DNA from: Roseovarius sp.
Lineage (GTDB): Bacteria; Pseudomonadota; Alphaproteobacteria; Rhodobacterales; Rhodobacteraceae
Length of the DNA stretch: 64,000 nt
Direction: 5' to 3'
NCBI GenBank assembly: GCA_021775255.1
Contig: JAJFIA010000013.1
Location: 1-64,000 of the forward strand
Shown in pieces: positions 41,114 to 49,923 of this stretch (its first letter is position 1; each line of letters opens with the position of its first letter). The notes under the pieces were generated by a model. It saw only the letters and a list, made by a program, of their open reading frames with translations, did no database searches and was not told the origin of the DNA. The translations under genes and the position numbers were made by a program.

Positions 41114-42010
41114 ATGACCGAGGCCACCAAAGGCGTGCTTGCCCTGATCCTGACCTGTACCATCTGGGGGCTGTCGGGGCTTTATTACAAACTGCTTGAG
41201 CATATCCCCCCGATCGAGATTCTGGCGCATCGCACGCTCTGGTCGTTCATATTTTTCGCCCTTGTGCTGATGTATCAGGGGCGGCTCAGGGTGCTGGGTC
41301 AGACTGTTGGATCATGGCGGGCCGCGATGGTGGTGGGGGTGGCCGCCTTCATGATCTCGATCAACTGGTTTGTGTTCATCACCTCAATCCAGATTGGCCG
41401 CGCGGTTGAGGCTTCACTGGGCTATTACATCTTCCCGCTGGTTGCCGTTTTGCTGGGCGCGGTTGTGCTGCGCGAAAATCTGGGGCGGGCGCAGATGCTA
41501 GCGGTGGGGCTGGCCACAATCGCGGTGATCACGCTGACGGCGGGCCTTGGGGTGACGCCGTGGATTGCGCTGATACTGGCCACGTCATTCGGGCTTTACG
41601 GGCTGATCAAAAAGCGGATTGGGGCGGGGCCGGTTGTATCGGTCACGGCAGAAGTGATGCTGCTTGCGCCGATTGCCCTGATCGTGCTGGCCGAGGTGCA
41701 TCTGCGCGGTGCAGGCGCGTTTGGCAGCACCATATCCGATAGCCTGCTTCTGGCATTCTCAGGACTGCTGACAGCTACCCCGTTGATCATGTTCAGTTAT
41801 GCCGCAAAGCGGGTACGTTTATCCACCGTGGGCCTTGTGCAATACATCAACCCGACATTTCAGTTTCTGGTGGCCACCTTTGTTTTTCGTGAGCTATTCA
41901 GCTTCTGGCACGCGCTCGCCTTTGCCATGATCTGGCTGGCATTGGCGATTTATACCTTTGCCGCCTTGCGTCAGGACAAAGCCTTGCGCAATGCCGCCGA
42001 TAATTCCTGA
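41114..42010 (+). CDS. rarD: EamA-family transporter RarD
   Basis: 298 residues. Ten predicted membrane helices of the DMT/EamA superfamily. MTEATKGVLALILTCTIWGLSGLYYKLLEHIPPIEILAHRTLWSFIFFALV is the RarD opening, with later GRAVEASLGYYIFPLVAVLLGAVVLRENL and VGLVQYINPTFQFLVATFVFREL. Substrate unknown; chloramphenicol sensitivity was the original name-giving trait in other bacteria. The end of the gene overlaps the convergent LOG gene by 40 nt. Confidence 0.92.
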   Translation: MTEATKGVLALILTCTIWGLSGLYYKLLEHIPPIEILAHRTLWSFIFFALVLMYQGRLRVLGQTVGSWRAAMVVGVAAFMISINWFVFITSIQIGRAVEASLGYYIFPLVAVLLGAVVLRENLGRAQMLAVGLATIAVITLTAGLGVTPWIALILATSFGLYGLIKKRIGAGPVVSVTAEVMLLAPIALIVLAEVHLRGAGAFGSTISDSLLLAFSGLLTATPLIMFSYAAKRVRLSTVGLVQYINPTFQFLVATFVFRELFSFWHALAFAMIWLALAIYTFAALRQDKALRNAADNS

Positions 42011-42522
42011 ACATTGCCCACGACCTGCACAAAATCCAGTATTGAGGCATCGGCAAAGCCATTGGCAATCACATGCCCTATCATTGTCAACAAAGGCTGC
42101 CAGTATTCTTCGGTATTGAGCAGGAATATGGGCTTTGCGTGCAGGCCAAGCTGCCGCCATGTGAGCACTTCAAAAAACTCATCCAGAGATCCGGCCCCGC
42201 CGGGCAGAACCACAATCGCATCCGAGCTTTTGAACATCATCTCCTTGCGTTCATGCATGGTCTGGGTGACGTGAAGTTCGGTCAGATCGGATTTGCCGGC
42301 TTCACGGTCCATCAGATGCTGCGGGATCACACCAAAGGTATCGGCACCGGCCTTTTGCGCCGCCCGCGCCGTGGCCCCCATCAGCCCGACATCGCCCGCG
42401 CCATATACCAGCCGCCAGCCATGGCTGGCCAGCATCAGGCCCACATCGGTGGCCTCCTCCATGAATATCGCCTGATTGCCCGGTCGTGAGCCGCAAAAGA
42501 CACATACTGATTTAACTGTCAT
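41971..42522 (-). CDS. LOG-family protein (cytokinin riboside monophosphate phosphoribohydrolase type)
   Basis: 183 residues. LOG/TIGR00730 family: SVCVFCGSRPGNQAIFMEEA start, RLVYGAGDVGLMGATARAA (GGG-like nucleotide-binding turn), and the PGGxGTxxE motif here as PGGAGSLDEFFEVLTW, with Ser in place of Thr. These cytoplasmic enzymes hydrolyse nucleotide 5'-monophosphates at the ribose-base bond; whether this one makes cytokinin is unknown. The start MTVKSVCVFCGS was preferred over a longer frame. Overlaps rarD at the 3' end by 40 nt, and is divergent from the LysM gene. Confidence 0.92.
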   Translation of the reverse strand: MTVKSVCVFCGSRPGNQAIFMEEATDVGLMLASHGWRLVYGAGDVGLMGATARAAQKAGADTFGVIPQHLMDREAGKSDLTELHVTQTMHERKEMMFKSSDAIVVLPGGAGSLDEFFEVLTWRQLGLHAKPIFLLNTEEYWQPLLTMIGHVIANGFADASILDFVQVVGNVQELSAALRKALS

Positions 42523-42628
42523 GAAAATTCCCGCTACTGACAAAGGGTTGTTTTGACCCTTGTTAGCCCTGTTGTTATTGTCGGGCAACCGTGCAACGTG
42601 TTGCAGGGTGTGCTGGGGAAGGATGCAA

Positions 42629-43936
42629 ATGAGCAATCAGGCAGGATGGGCGAAAGCAGGCAATTACGGCATTGCCGTCATTGCATTGGTGATTATCGTA
42701 GGCATTGGATTGTTTCTTGCCGGTGTTTTTAAGCCGGTTGAATTATCCAGATCACCCGATGATGCGATACAATCAACGCCCCGGCCCGCAACAGGCAACA
42801 CTGCGGCGGATGAAACCCAAGATCAGACGGCGGCAAGCAATGCTGAAGCCGGCGATTTGACGGCTGCAAATCCTGAAGGCTCTGCCGCTGATGTGGAAGA
42901 ACCGGCAGAAATTGCCACGGATGCACCTGAAGAACCGGCTGTCACTGCTGAAGGGGAAGATGCTGAGCGCGCCGAGGCCGCCCTTCCCCCGCCCCCGGTG
43001 ATTGATGTGTTCCGGCTGGAAACCGATGGCGGAATGCTTGTTGCCGGGCAGGCCGAGCCGGGATGGGATGTCGCGATTCTGGTGGATGGTGCCGAGATTT
43101 TGACGGTGATACCGGATGCCGCCGGGCAGTTTGTAGAATTCCTGGATTTGGAATACAGCGATCAGCCGCGTGTTTTATCCTTGCTGATGCGCGCCCCTGA
43201 CGGGCAGTCTGAGCTTGCCTCAACCGGAGAAATAATACTGGCCCCCACTCAAAAGCCCACCCCGATTACAACAGCGGAAGCAGTGCAATCGGAGCCGGAT
43301 GAGCCGGGGGCATCTGCGCAGGCGGGCCCGTCTGAGGATGGAGCGGCTGGCAAGACAGAGGCCAATGTTGATGTGCAGCAGGAGATCGGTTCACAGGCGG
43401 TATTACTGGCAGACGAAACCGGAGTGCAGGTTTTGCAGCCGCCTCAATCCGGTGACGCCTCTCCCGAGGTCATGTCAAGCGTTGCGATAGATGCGATCAC
43501 CTATTCCGACGAAGGCCAGGTGCAGCTTTCCGGGCGGGGAAGTGGCAAAGGCTCTGTTCGGGTCTATCTGAACAATGCGCCGGTGATGACCACCGATATT
43601 TCCGAGGATGGCAACTGGCGGTCTGATCTGCCGCAGGTCGATACCGGGGTTTATACGCTGCGGATTGATGAGCTGGATGATGCAGGCCGCGTGACATCGC
43701 GGGTTGAAACCCCGTTCAAGCGCGAGGATGAGGATGTGCTGGCACAGGCCGCTGCGGATCAGGCGTCATCGAAAATAAGGGCGGTAACGGTACAGCCGGG
43801 ATCAACCTTATGGGCGATCTCGCGTGAGGCTTATGGCGAGGGCATCTTGTATGTGCGGGTTTTTGAGGCCAATAGCGACCGCATCCGCGACCCTGATCTG
43901 ATCTATCCCGGTCAGGTATTTGCCATACCTGAGTAA
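42629..43936 (+). CDS. LysM-domain cell-envelope protein
   Basis: 435 residues. One membrane helix near the N-terminus (YGIAVIALVIIVGIGLFLAGVF, about 12-33), then an acidic low-complexity, Ala/Glu/Pro-rich part (about 40-125), two Ig-like beta domains (about 130-210, VFRLETDGGMLVAGQAEPGWDVAILVDG; and about 285-360, QVQLSGRGSGKGSVRVYLNNAPV), and a C-terminal LysM domain VTVQPGSTLWAISREAYGEGILYVRVFEANSDRIRDPDLIYPGQVFAIP (about 386-435). It probably binds peptidoglycan from a membrane anchor. The start at 42629 has AAGGA 7 nt upstream; an ATG 6 nt before is too close to that site. Confidence 0.88.
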   Translation: MSNQAGWAKAGNYGIAVIALVIIVGIGLFLAGVFKPVELSRSPDDAIQSTPRPATGNTAADETQDQTAASNAEAGDLTAANPEGSAADVEEPAEIATDAPEEPAVTAEGEDAERAEAALPPPPVIDVFRLETDGGMLVAGQAEPGWDVAILVDGAEILTVIPDAAGQFVEFLDLEYSDQPRVLSLLMRAPDGQSELASTGEIILAPTQKPTPITTAEAVQSEPDEPGASAQAGPSEDGAAGKTEANVDVQQEIGSQAVLLADETGVQVLQPPQSGDASPEVMSSVAIDAITYSDEGQVQLSGRGSGKGSVRVYLNNAPVMTTDISEDGNWRSDLPQVDTGVYTLRIDELDDAGRVTSRVETPFKREDEDVLAQAAADQASSKIRAVTVQPGSTLWAISREAYGEGILYVRVFEANSDRIRDPDLIYPGQVFAIPE

Positions 43937-43999
43937 CCGAGGCTGGCAATTCCGCGCTTGCGGGCCTATCTCTGGCGCTGTGAAATTTGAAAGCACCTG

Positions 44000-45820
44000 A
44001 TGCGCCGCTCCAGCCTGACAACAACCGAAATGCCCAAAAACGGCGGCCGTACCATTCGCCGGGTGCTGCCGTATTTATGGCCCAGTGATCAGCCCTGGGT
44101 AAAACGCCGGGTTGTCCTGGCGATGCTGGCGCTGGTTGCGGCCAAGCTCATCGCCGTGGGCACGCCGTTTTTCTATAAAGCTGCGGTGGATGCCCTGGCG
44201 GGTGATGGCGGCAATCCGGCGTGGATGCTGGCCATTGGCGCGGTTGGCCTGACGGTGGCTTACGGCATGGCACGGCTGATGAATGTGGGGTTTCAGCAGT
44301 TGCGCGATGTGATTTTCGCGCGTGTGGGGCAGCGGGCGTTGCGGGCGCTGGCCTTGCAGACATTCAGCCATATTCACAGCCTGTCAATGCGCTATCACAT
44401 CACCCGAAAAACCGGCGGCCTGAGCCGGATCATTGAGCGTGGGGTCAAGGGCGTTGATTTCTTGCTGCGGTTTTTGCTGTTTTCCATCGGGCCGCTTGTT
44501 CTTGAACTGATCCTGATCGGCATTGTTTTGTGGGTTTTGTTTGATTTTTGGTATCTGGCGGTGGTGATGGTGGTGATTGCTTCCTATGTGGTTTTCACCT
44601 TCCGGGTCACGGAATGGCGGGTGAAGCTGCGCAAGGCGATGAATGACTTTGACACCGACGCCAACCAAAAAGCCATCGACAGCCTGCTGAATTTTGAAAC
44701 CGTGAAATATTTCGGCGCTGAAGCGCGCGAGGCCGCGCGGTATGATGTGGCGATGCGGGGGTATGAAGCGGCGGCCTTGCAGACCTCATATTCGCTGGCC
44801 ATGCTGAATTTTGGCCAGTCATTTCTGATCACGTCCGGCCTTGTGATCGTGATGGTCATGGCTGCCTTTGGGGTGCAGAGCGGTGCGCTGAGCGTGGGTG
44901 ATTTTGTCATGGTCAACGCCTATATGATCCAGATTACCATGCCGCTCAATTTCCTTGGTACGGTCTACCGCGAAATCCGCCAATCGCTGGTGGATATGGG
45001 CGAGATGTTCGATTTGCTTGAGCAGCCCCCGGATGTGACGGACAGGCCCGGTGCCGAAGCATTGCAGGTTGCGGGCGGGATCATTGATTTTGAAGCTGTG
45101 AGATTTGGCTATGAACCTGAACGCCCGATTTTGCAGGGCATCAGCCTGCGTGTGCCAGCGGGGAAGACGGTGGCAATAGTGGGATCTTCGGGATCGGGTA
45201 AATCCACCATCGGGCGGCTGCTGTTCCGGTTTTACGATGTGCAGGGCGGGGCAGTGAAAATCGACGGGCAGGATCTGCGGGATGTAACGCAATCCAGCCT
45301 GCATGATGCCATCGGCGTGGTGCCGCAAGACACGGTTTTGTTCAATGATAGCGTTGGCTATAACATCGCCTATGGCCGCGACGGGGCGACGCAGGCTGAC
45401 ATAGAAGAGGCGGCAAAAGCAGCCCAGATACATGATTTCATTGCCGGGTTGCCGGATGGCTATCAGACTATGGTGGGCGAGCGTGGGCTGAAACTGTCGG
45501 GAGGTGAAAAACAGCGGGTGGGGATTGCCAGAACGCTGCTTAAAAATCCGCCCATATTATTGCTGGACGAGGCCACCAGCGCGCTTGATTCCCAGACCGA
45601 GCAGGGCATTCAGGGGGCATTGGCGCGGGCCGGGCAGGGGCGTACGGTGATCACCATTGCCCACCGGCTTTCTACCATCGCTGATGCGGATCGGATTGTG
45701 GTGCTGGAAGAGGGCCGGATCGTTGAGGAGGGCACACATGCCGGGTTACTGGCACAACAAGGGCGCTATGCCGACCTGTGGCAACGGCAGGCCAGCGAAA
45801 AAGTCATATTGGCTTCATGA
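44000..45820 (+). CDS. Atm1-type ABC exporter (permease-ATPase fusion)
   Basis: 606 residues. ABCB/ATM1 family heavy-metal or glutathione-conjugate exporter of the inner membrane. Six-helix transmembrane domain at about 30-325, with the family block FNFETVKYFGAEAREAARYDVAM (here LLNFETVKYFGAEARE, near 230). Nucleotide-binding domain: Walker A VGSSGSGKSTIGRLLFRF (about 395-412), signature LSGGEKQRVGIARTLL, Walker B ILLLDEATSALD, and H-loop IAHRLST. Works as a homodimer. Atm1-type proteins link to cytosolic iron-sulfur and metal homeostasis; the substrate is inferred from family. Twin AT-rich hairpins begin 5 nt after the stop. Confidence 0.93.
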   Translation: MRRSSLTTTEMPKNGGRTIRRVLPYLWPSDQPWVKRRVVLAMLALVAAKLIAVGTPFFYKAAVDALAGDGGNPAWMLAIGAVGLTVAYGMARLMNVGFQQLRDVIFARVGQRALRALALQTFSHIHSLSMRYHITRKTGGLSRIIERGVKGVDFLLRFLLFSIGPLVLELILIGIVLWVLFDFWYLAVVMVVIASYVVFTFRVTEWRVKLRKAMNDFDTDANQKAIDSLLNFETVKYFGAEAREAARYDVAMRGYEAAALQTSYSLAMLNFGQSFLITSGLVIVMVMAAFGVQSGALSVGDFVMVNAYMIQITMPLNFLGTVYREIRQSLVDMGEMFDLLEQPPDVTDRPGAEALQVAGGIIDFEAVRFGYEPERPILQGISLRVPAGKTVAIVGSSGSGKSTIGRLLFRFYDVQGGAVKIDGQDLRDVTQSSLHDAIGVVPQDTVLFNDSVGYNIAYGRDGATQADIEEAAKAAQIHDFIAGLPDGYQTMVGERGLKLSGGEKQRVGIARTLLKNPPILLLDEATSALDSQTEQGIQGALARAGQGRTVITIAHRLSTIADADRIVVLEEGRIVEEGTHAGLLAQQGRYADLWQRQASEKVILAS

Positions 45821-45824
45821 TGCC

Positions 45825-45871
45825 AAATCTTTTGATAAAAGATTTGCAAAAAGTTTTTTTGAAAACTTTTT
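45825..45871 (+). repeat. twin AT-rich hairpins, family C, after the Atm1-type gene
   Basis: AAATCTTTT (45825-45833) with AAAAGATTT (45837-45845), then AAAAAGTTTT (45848-45857) with AAAACTTTTT (45862-45871). Same two-hairpin design as 36244-36289. U-rich right arm suits transcription termination. Confidence 0.82.
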
Positions 45872-45875
45872 CTGG

Positions 45876-46124
45876 CTAACACAAAATATTCACCGGCTGG
45901 TTATTACAGAAAATAATGACCTGCCCTGCATTTTCCACCGCGTGATACCCGCGCCTGGTGATTTCACGCAGGAAACGTGTACGCCCGACGATCCGGTCAA
46001 CATCATGCAGGCTGCGGCGGACGGAGGTGCCATCGCGCGCTGCCTTGGCATTGAATATTTGCCGCATCCAGATATCCGCAGGCAACATGATTTGCATCTG
46101 TGACATACCGGCAATCTGACGCAT
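45876..46124 (-). CDS. small conserved-looking hypothetical protein
   Basis: 82 residues from MRQIAGMSQMQIMLP; alternative start 18 nt later. Not recognised with certainty. The sequence DIWMRQIFNAKAARDGTSVRRSLHDVDRIVGRTRFLREITRRGYHAVENAGQVIIFCNNQPV looks like a real folded small protein (a helix-turn-like basic part and a beta end), not a shadow, and lies in the gap after the RND gene, on the same strand, beginning 22 nt past its stop. No clear ribosome site. It might be a regulatory or nucleic-acid-binding small protein; function unknown. Confidence 0.5.
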   Translation of the reverse strand: MRQIAGMSQMQIMLPADIWMRQIFNAKAARDGTSVRRSLHDVDRIVGRTRFLREITRRGYHAVENAGQVIIFCNNQPVNILC

Positions 46125-46146
46125 TATAGTTAATGACGGCTTAAAA

Positions 46147-49100
46147 TTATTCCGCGGCACGCAATGGCTTGTTGCCGTTTTCAGGGTCATCAGCAGATAT
46201 TTCACTGGTTTCATCTGCATCCGGTAAGCGGCTGCTATTTTTCAGATTTTGCTCATCCCAGATAATCTCGGGCGCTCTGACCCGTTTGGCGGCAATATTG
46301 AGCGCCCAGTCATTGGCCGCCCGGCTGCCTCTTCCCATCGAGAACATCGCAAAAACCCGCGCCAGCCATTGCAGATAAGTTGCTGACCAGATCCGCAACG
46401 CCAGCATTGAAGGCGTGAAGATCAACGTCAGAACCGTGGCGATGCCAAGGCCGAAAACAACCGCTGTGGCCAGTTGTTTCCACCAAAGGGCAGTAGGGCT
46501 GTCGAAGCTATAGCCGCCGTTGATGAAATCAAGGCTGAGGCCAAACATCATCGGGGCCAACCCCGCCATGGTGGTGATCGTGGTCAGCAAGACCGGGCGG
46601 ATACGGGCCTCGGCGGTGCGGGTGATGGCCTCGATCCGGGGCATGTAGCGGCTGAAATCCTGATAGGTGTCGATCAGCACGATATTGTTGTTCACCACAA
46701 TCCCCGCCAGCGCCACGATGCCGGTGCCGGTCATGATGATTGAAAATGGCTGGTTCATCACCAACATGCCGATCAGCACACCGGTGGTGGACAAGACCAC
46801 CGCCAACAGCACCAGAACCGCGTTATAGACGCTGTTGAACTGCGCCAGTAGGATGATGAACATCAGCCCAAGGGCCCCAAGAAATGCCTGTTGCAGGAAG
46901 GCACCGGATTCGGCCTGTTCGTCGGCGTCGCCGGTCCATTCATATTCCAGCCCGGCGGGCAAAACACCGCTTTCCAGCCATTCGGTGATATGGGCAATGC
47001 GCTCATTTGCCGTCAGGGGCACTTCGGTTTTATTGCCGCGCGCGTCCGTCTTGGTGACAGTCATTCCCTTGATGAAATCTGCTTTGACATCAAAAAACCG
47101 GGTCTGATCCACCCTGTCAATCTGCGCCAGCCCCGGCACCGGTTTGCGCGAGATGAAATTCGACAGCGGCACCAGCCCGTCTTCGGTGCGCACTTTCAAT
47201 GTATCAAGCGTGCTCAGAACCCGGTATTCATCGGGCAGGCGGATACGGATATCCACCTCGTCGTCGCTGCTGTCTACGCGCATGGTATCCAGCAAAATCC
47301 CGCGGGTGACCAGTTGCACCATCGCACCCACGATCACCACATCCGCGCCAAAGCGCCCGGCCTTGGCCACGTCCACATCAATTTGCCAGTCAATCCGGGG
47401 CAGGGGCAGGGTATCTTCAATCAGGGTCAGGCCGGTTGTTTCATCAAATTTGGCCCGTGCCAGTTTGGTGAAATCCCTGAGCACCTGACGGTCATTGCTT
47501 TTCAATCGCAGATGCACCGGTTTGGGCGAGGCCGGGCCGCGCTCAAGCGCCAGTATCTCGATTTTGATGCCGGGAATTTTGCTCAGGCTTGCGGTGAGTT
47601 CGTCAATGGTGACATCGCCGTCATTGGCCGGGTTGGTGATCTGACGCTGCACATCATACCCGATAATTGGCACGGTGAACCATGTCTCATAGGCTGTGGG
47701 GCGGTCCTCCCACGGGATGATCTCAAGCTGCACCTGCCCGATTGTATCCAGCGGCGGTTTTGCCCCGCCGGTGTTGTTGTTGAGCCCGCCATCGCCGGCA
47801 AAGGCAAAGGCGCTTTTGATGTTGGGATGGGCCAGGACTACCTGCTCAACCTGATCCACCAGAGCATCCTTTTGCTCGATCGAAAGGTTGCCGCGGGCGC
47901 GCACATAAACCAGCGCATTCTCGGGCTCGGATTCGACAAAAAACTCAACCCCGCGATTATGGCCGATGAAGAAGATCAGAACCGTGCCCACCAGCACGAA
48001 TATGGCGCCAAACGCCAGCAACGGGGCCACCGGATTACCCGCAATCATATGGATGAAACGGCCAAAAGCGGTGCGGTGATAACCGGATTTCACTTTCTCA
48101 TCGCGGTTCGGGAAAACCCTGCGCCGCGCCCCACGCATCAAATTGCCAAAGCGGCGGGGAAGGGCAAGGACGGCCAGAAACACGGTTACCACACCGGTCA
48201 TGCCCACCGCCGCGAAGATCAGCGCCAGCATGAGCAGGGCAAAAGAAAGCACCAATGAAGGCACGACCGAGCCGATGATGGCCGTCATATCCATTGTGGA
48301 AAATTGCAGGCTGACCTGCTCAAGCAGATAGGGCATTGTGGTTTTGGCCAGCATCACGGCACCAATCGCCACCGGGAACAACGATAGATGCCAGATGTAA
48401 TGCGCTTTGGCGATCCGGTTGATATGGTCATTGAACCAACGCTCCATCCGCCCGGTGACGCCGCCCATCACCGGCAGATAGACCAGTGCCACCAGCAAGG
48501 ATGCCGACAGCACGAATATCAACGTGACCGGCAACATGCGCATGAACTGCCCCGGCACACCGGGCCAGAACAGCATCGGCAGAAACGCGCATAAGGTTGT
48601 TGCGGTTGAGCTGACCACCGGCCAGAACATCCGCTTGGCGCTTTCCACATAAGCATGCATCGGGCCCACGCCCTCATCAATCCGCCGGTCGGCATATTCC
48701 ACCACCACGATCGCCCCGTCCACCAGCATCCCGACAGCAAGGATCAGGCCAAACATGACAATGTTGGAGATGGCCACACCCATGATGGCCAGCATGGCAA
48801 AACACAGCAAAAACGAGGTTGGAATGGCAAAACCGACCAGCAAGGAAGGCCGGATGCCAAGGGTTGCCAGGATCACGATCATCACCAGCGCAATCGCTGT
48901 CATCACAGCGCCTTCCAACTGACTGACCATCGAGGCAATGGTGCGCGACTGATCCGTTGATGTGCCCACGGTTATCGCCGCGCGCATTTCATCGGGCCAG
49001 GCAGCCTCGGCCTCGGCCACGGTTTTGCGCACCAGATCGGCGGTATCAATGATGTTATAGCCTTTGCGCTTGACCACTTGTAACGCCACGGTGTTTTCGC

Positions 49101-49923
49101 CATTGAAACGCGCGGTGCCAAGGCGGTCTTCAAATGTCAGATTGATCTGCGCCAGATCCCCAAGGGTCACCACCCGATCACCATTGGTTTTGACCGGCAG
49201 GTCATAAATATCGCTTGTCGAGTTGAATGAGGAAGGGATTTTGACGGAAAACGCCCCCTGCGCGCTATCAACTTCACCCGCGGCAATCAGTTGGTTGTTG
49301 TTTTGCACAACCGAGATCAGCTCGCCTGCGGTGACGTTATAGGCCTCAAGCCGCAATGGATCGATCAGCACCTCGACCATTTCATCACGGTTGCCGGCAA
49401 TACCTGCTTCCAGCACCGGCTCAAGCCCCTCGATCTTATCCTGCAAATCCTTGGCCAGACGCGCCAGGGTGCGCTCGGGCAGGGTGCCGGTGAGATTGAC
49501 GATGATGATCGGGAATTCGCTGAAATTCACCTCATTGATCTGGTATTTTTCAGCGTCATCGGGAAAATCTGCCTCGGCCTTGTCCATGGCATCGCGCACA
49601 TCGGCCAGAATTTTGGTTTTGTCCCAGCCAAATTCAAATTCCAGCGCCACACCGGCGTAATTCTCCGCCGCGGTGCCGGTCATTTCCTTCAACCCGTCAA
49701 GATCGCTCAGCTCGGATTCCATGACCTTGACCAGAAGCTTCTCGCTGTCCTCGGCAGAAATGCCGGGGAAGGGGACCGAGACGAACAGCGCCGGGATCTC
49801 GATATCGGGCTCACCCTCCTTGGGCAGGCCAAGATAGGCCAGCGTGCCCGCCAGAATCGACAGGATAATAAAAGCAATGACCATGCGTGCCCGGGCCGCA
49901 GCCCAGTCAACCAGCCCTGTCAT
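46147..49923 (-). CDS. RND-family efflux transporter permease
   Basis: 1258 residues, longer than AcrB (about 1050). Resistance-nodulation-division inner-membrane pump: N-terminal TM1 with ARARMVIAFIILSILAGTLAYLGLPKEGEPDIEIPALFVSVPFPG; a large periplasmic part at about 35-330; the TM4 motif GMLVDGAIVVVEYADRR at about 400, keeping the D407-equivalent but with Gly at the D408-equivalent; second periplasmic domain at about 660-960; and a C-terminal cytoplasmic tail of about 60 residues. Extra length comes largely from the middle soluble segment (about 540-640). Overlaps the adaptor gene by 4 nt (ATGA). Drug range is not predictable. Confidence 0.93.
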   Translation of the reverse strand: MTGLVDWAAARARMVIAFIILSILAGTLAYLGLPKEGEPDIEIPALFVSVPFPGISAEDSEKLLVKVMESELSDLDGLKEMTGTAAENYAGVALEFEFGWDKTKILADVRDAMDKAEADFPDDAEKYQINEVNFSEFPIIIVNLTGTLPERTLARLAKDLQDKIEGLEPVLEAGIAGNRDEMVEVLIDPLRLEAYNVTAGELISVVQNNNQLIAAGEVDSAQGAFSVKIPSSFNSTSDIYDLPVKTNGDRVVTLGDLAQINLTFEDRLGTARFNGENTVALQVVKRKGYNIIDTADLVRKTVAEAEAAWPDEMRAAITVGTSTDQSRTIASMVSQLEGAVMTAIALVMIVILATLGIRPSLLVGFAIPTSFLLCFAMLAIMGVAISNIVMFGLILAVGMLVDGAIVVVEYADRRIDEGVGPMHAYVESAKRMFWPVVSSTATTLCAFLPMLFWPGVPGQFMRMLPVTLIFVLSASLLVALVYLPVMGGVTGRMERWFNDHINRIAKAHYIWHLSLFPVAIGAVMLAKTTMPYLLEQVSLQFSTMDMTAIIGSVVPSLVLSFALLMLALIFAAVGMTGVVTVFLAVLALPRRFGNLMRGARRRVFPNRDEKVKSGYHRTAFGRFIHMIAGNPVAPLLAFGAIFVLVGTVLIFFIGHNRGVEFFVESEPENALVYVRARGNLSIEQKDALVDQVEQVVLAHPNIKSAFAFAGDGGLNNNTGGAKPPLDTIGQVQLEIIPWEDRPTAYETWFTVPIIGYDVQRQITNPANDGDVTIDELTASLSKIPGIKIEILALERGPASPKPVHLRLKSNDRQVLRDFTKLARAKFDETTGLTLIEDTLPLPRIDWQIDVDVAKAGRFGADVVIVGAMVQLVTRGILLDTMRVDSSDDEVDIRIRLPDEYRVLSTLDTLKVRTEDGLVPLSNFISRKPVPGLAQIDRVDQTRFFDVKADFIKGMTVTKTDARGNKTEVPLTANERIAHITEWLESGVLPAGLEYEWTGDADEQAESGAFLQQAFLGALGLMFIILLAQFNSVYNAVLVLLAVVLSTTGVLIGMLVMNQPFSIIMTGTGIVALAGIVVNNNIVLIDTYQDFSRYMPRIEAITRTAEARIRPVLLTTITTMAGLAPMMFGLSLDFINGGYSFDSPTALWWKQLATAVVFGLGIATVLTLIFTPSMLALRIWSATYLQWLARVFAMFSMGRGSRAANDWALNIAAKRVRAPEIIWDEQNLKNSSRLPDADETSEISADDPENGNKPLRAAE

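Noticed and set aside
46891-48258. 455-codon plus-strand ORF opposite the RND pump
   Set aside because: Shadow of a strong coding region on the other strand.
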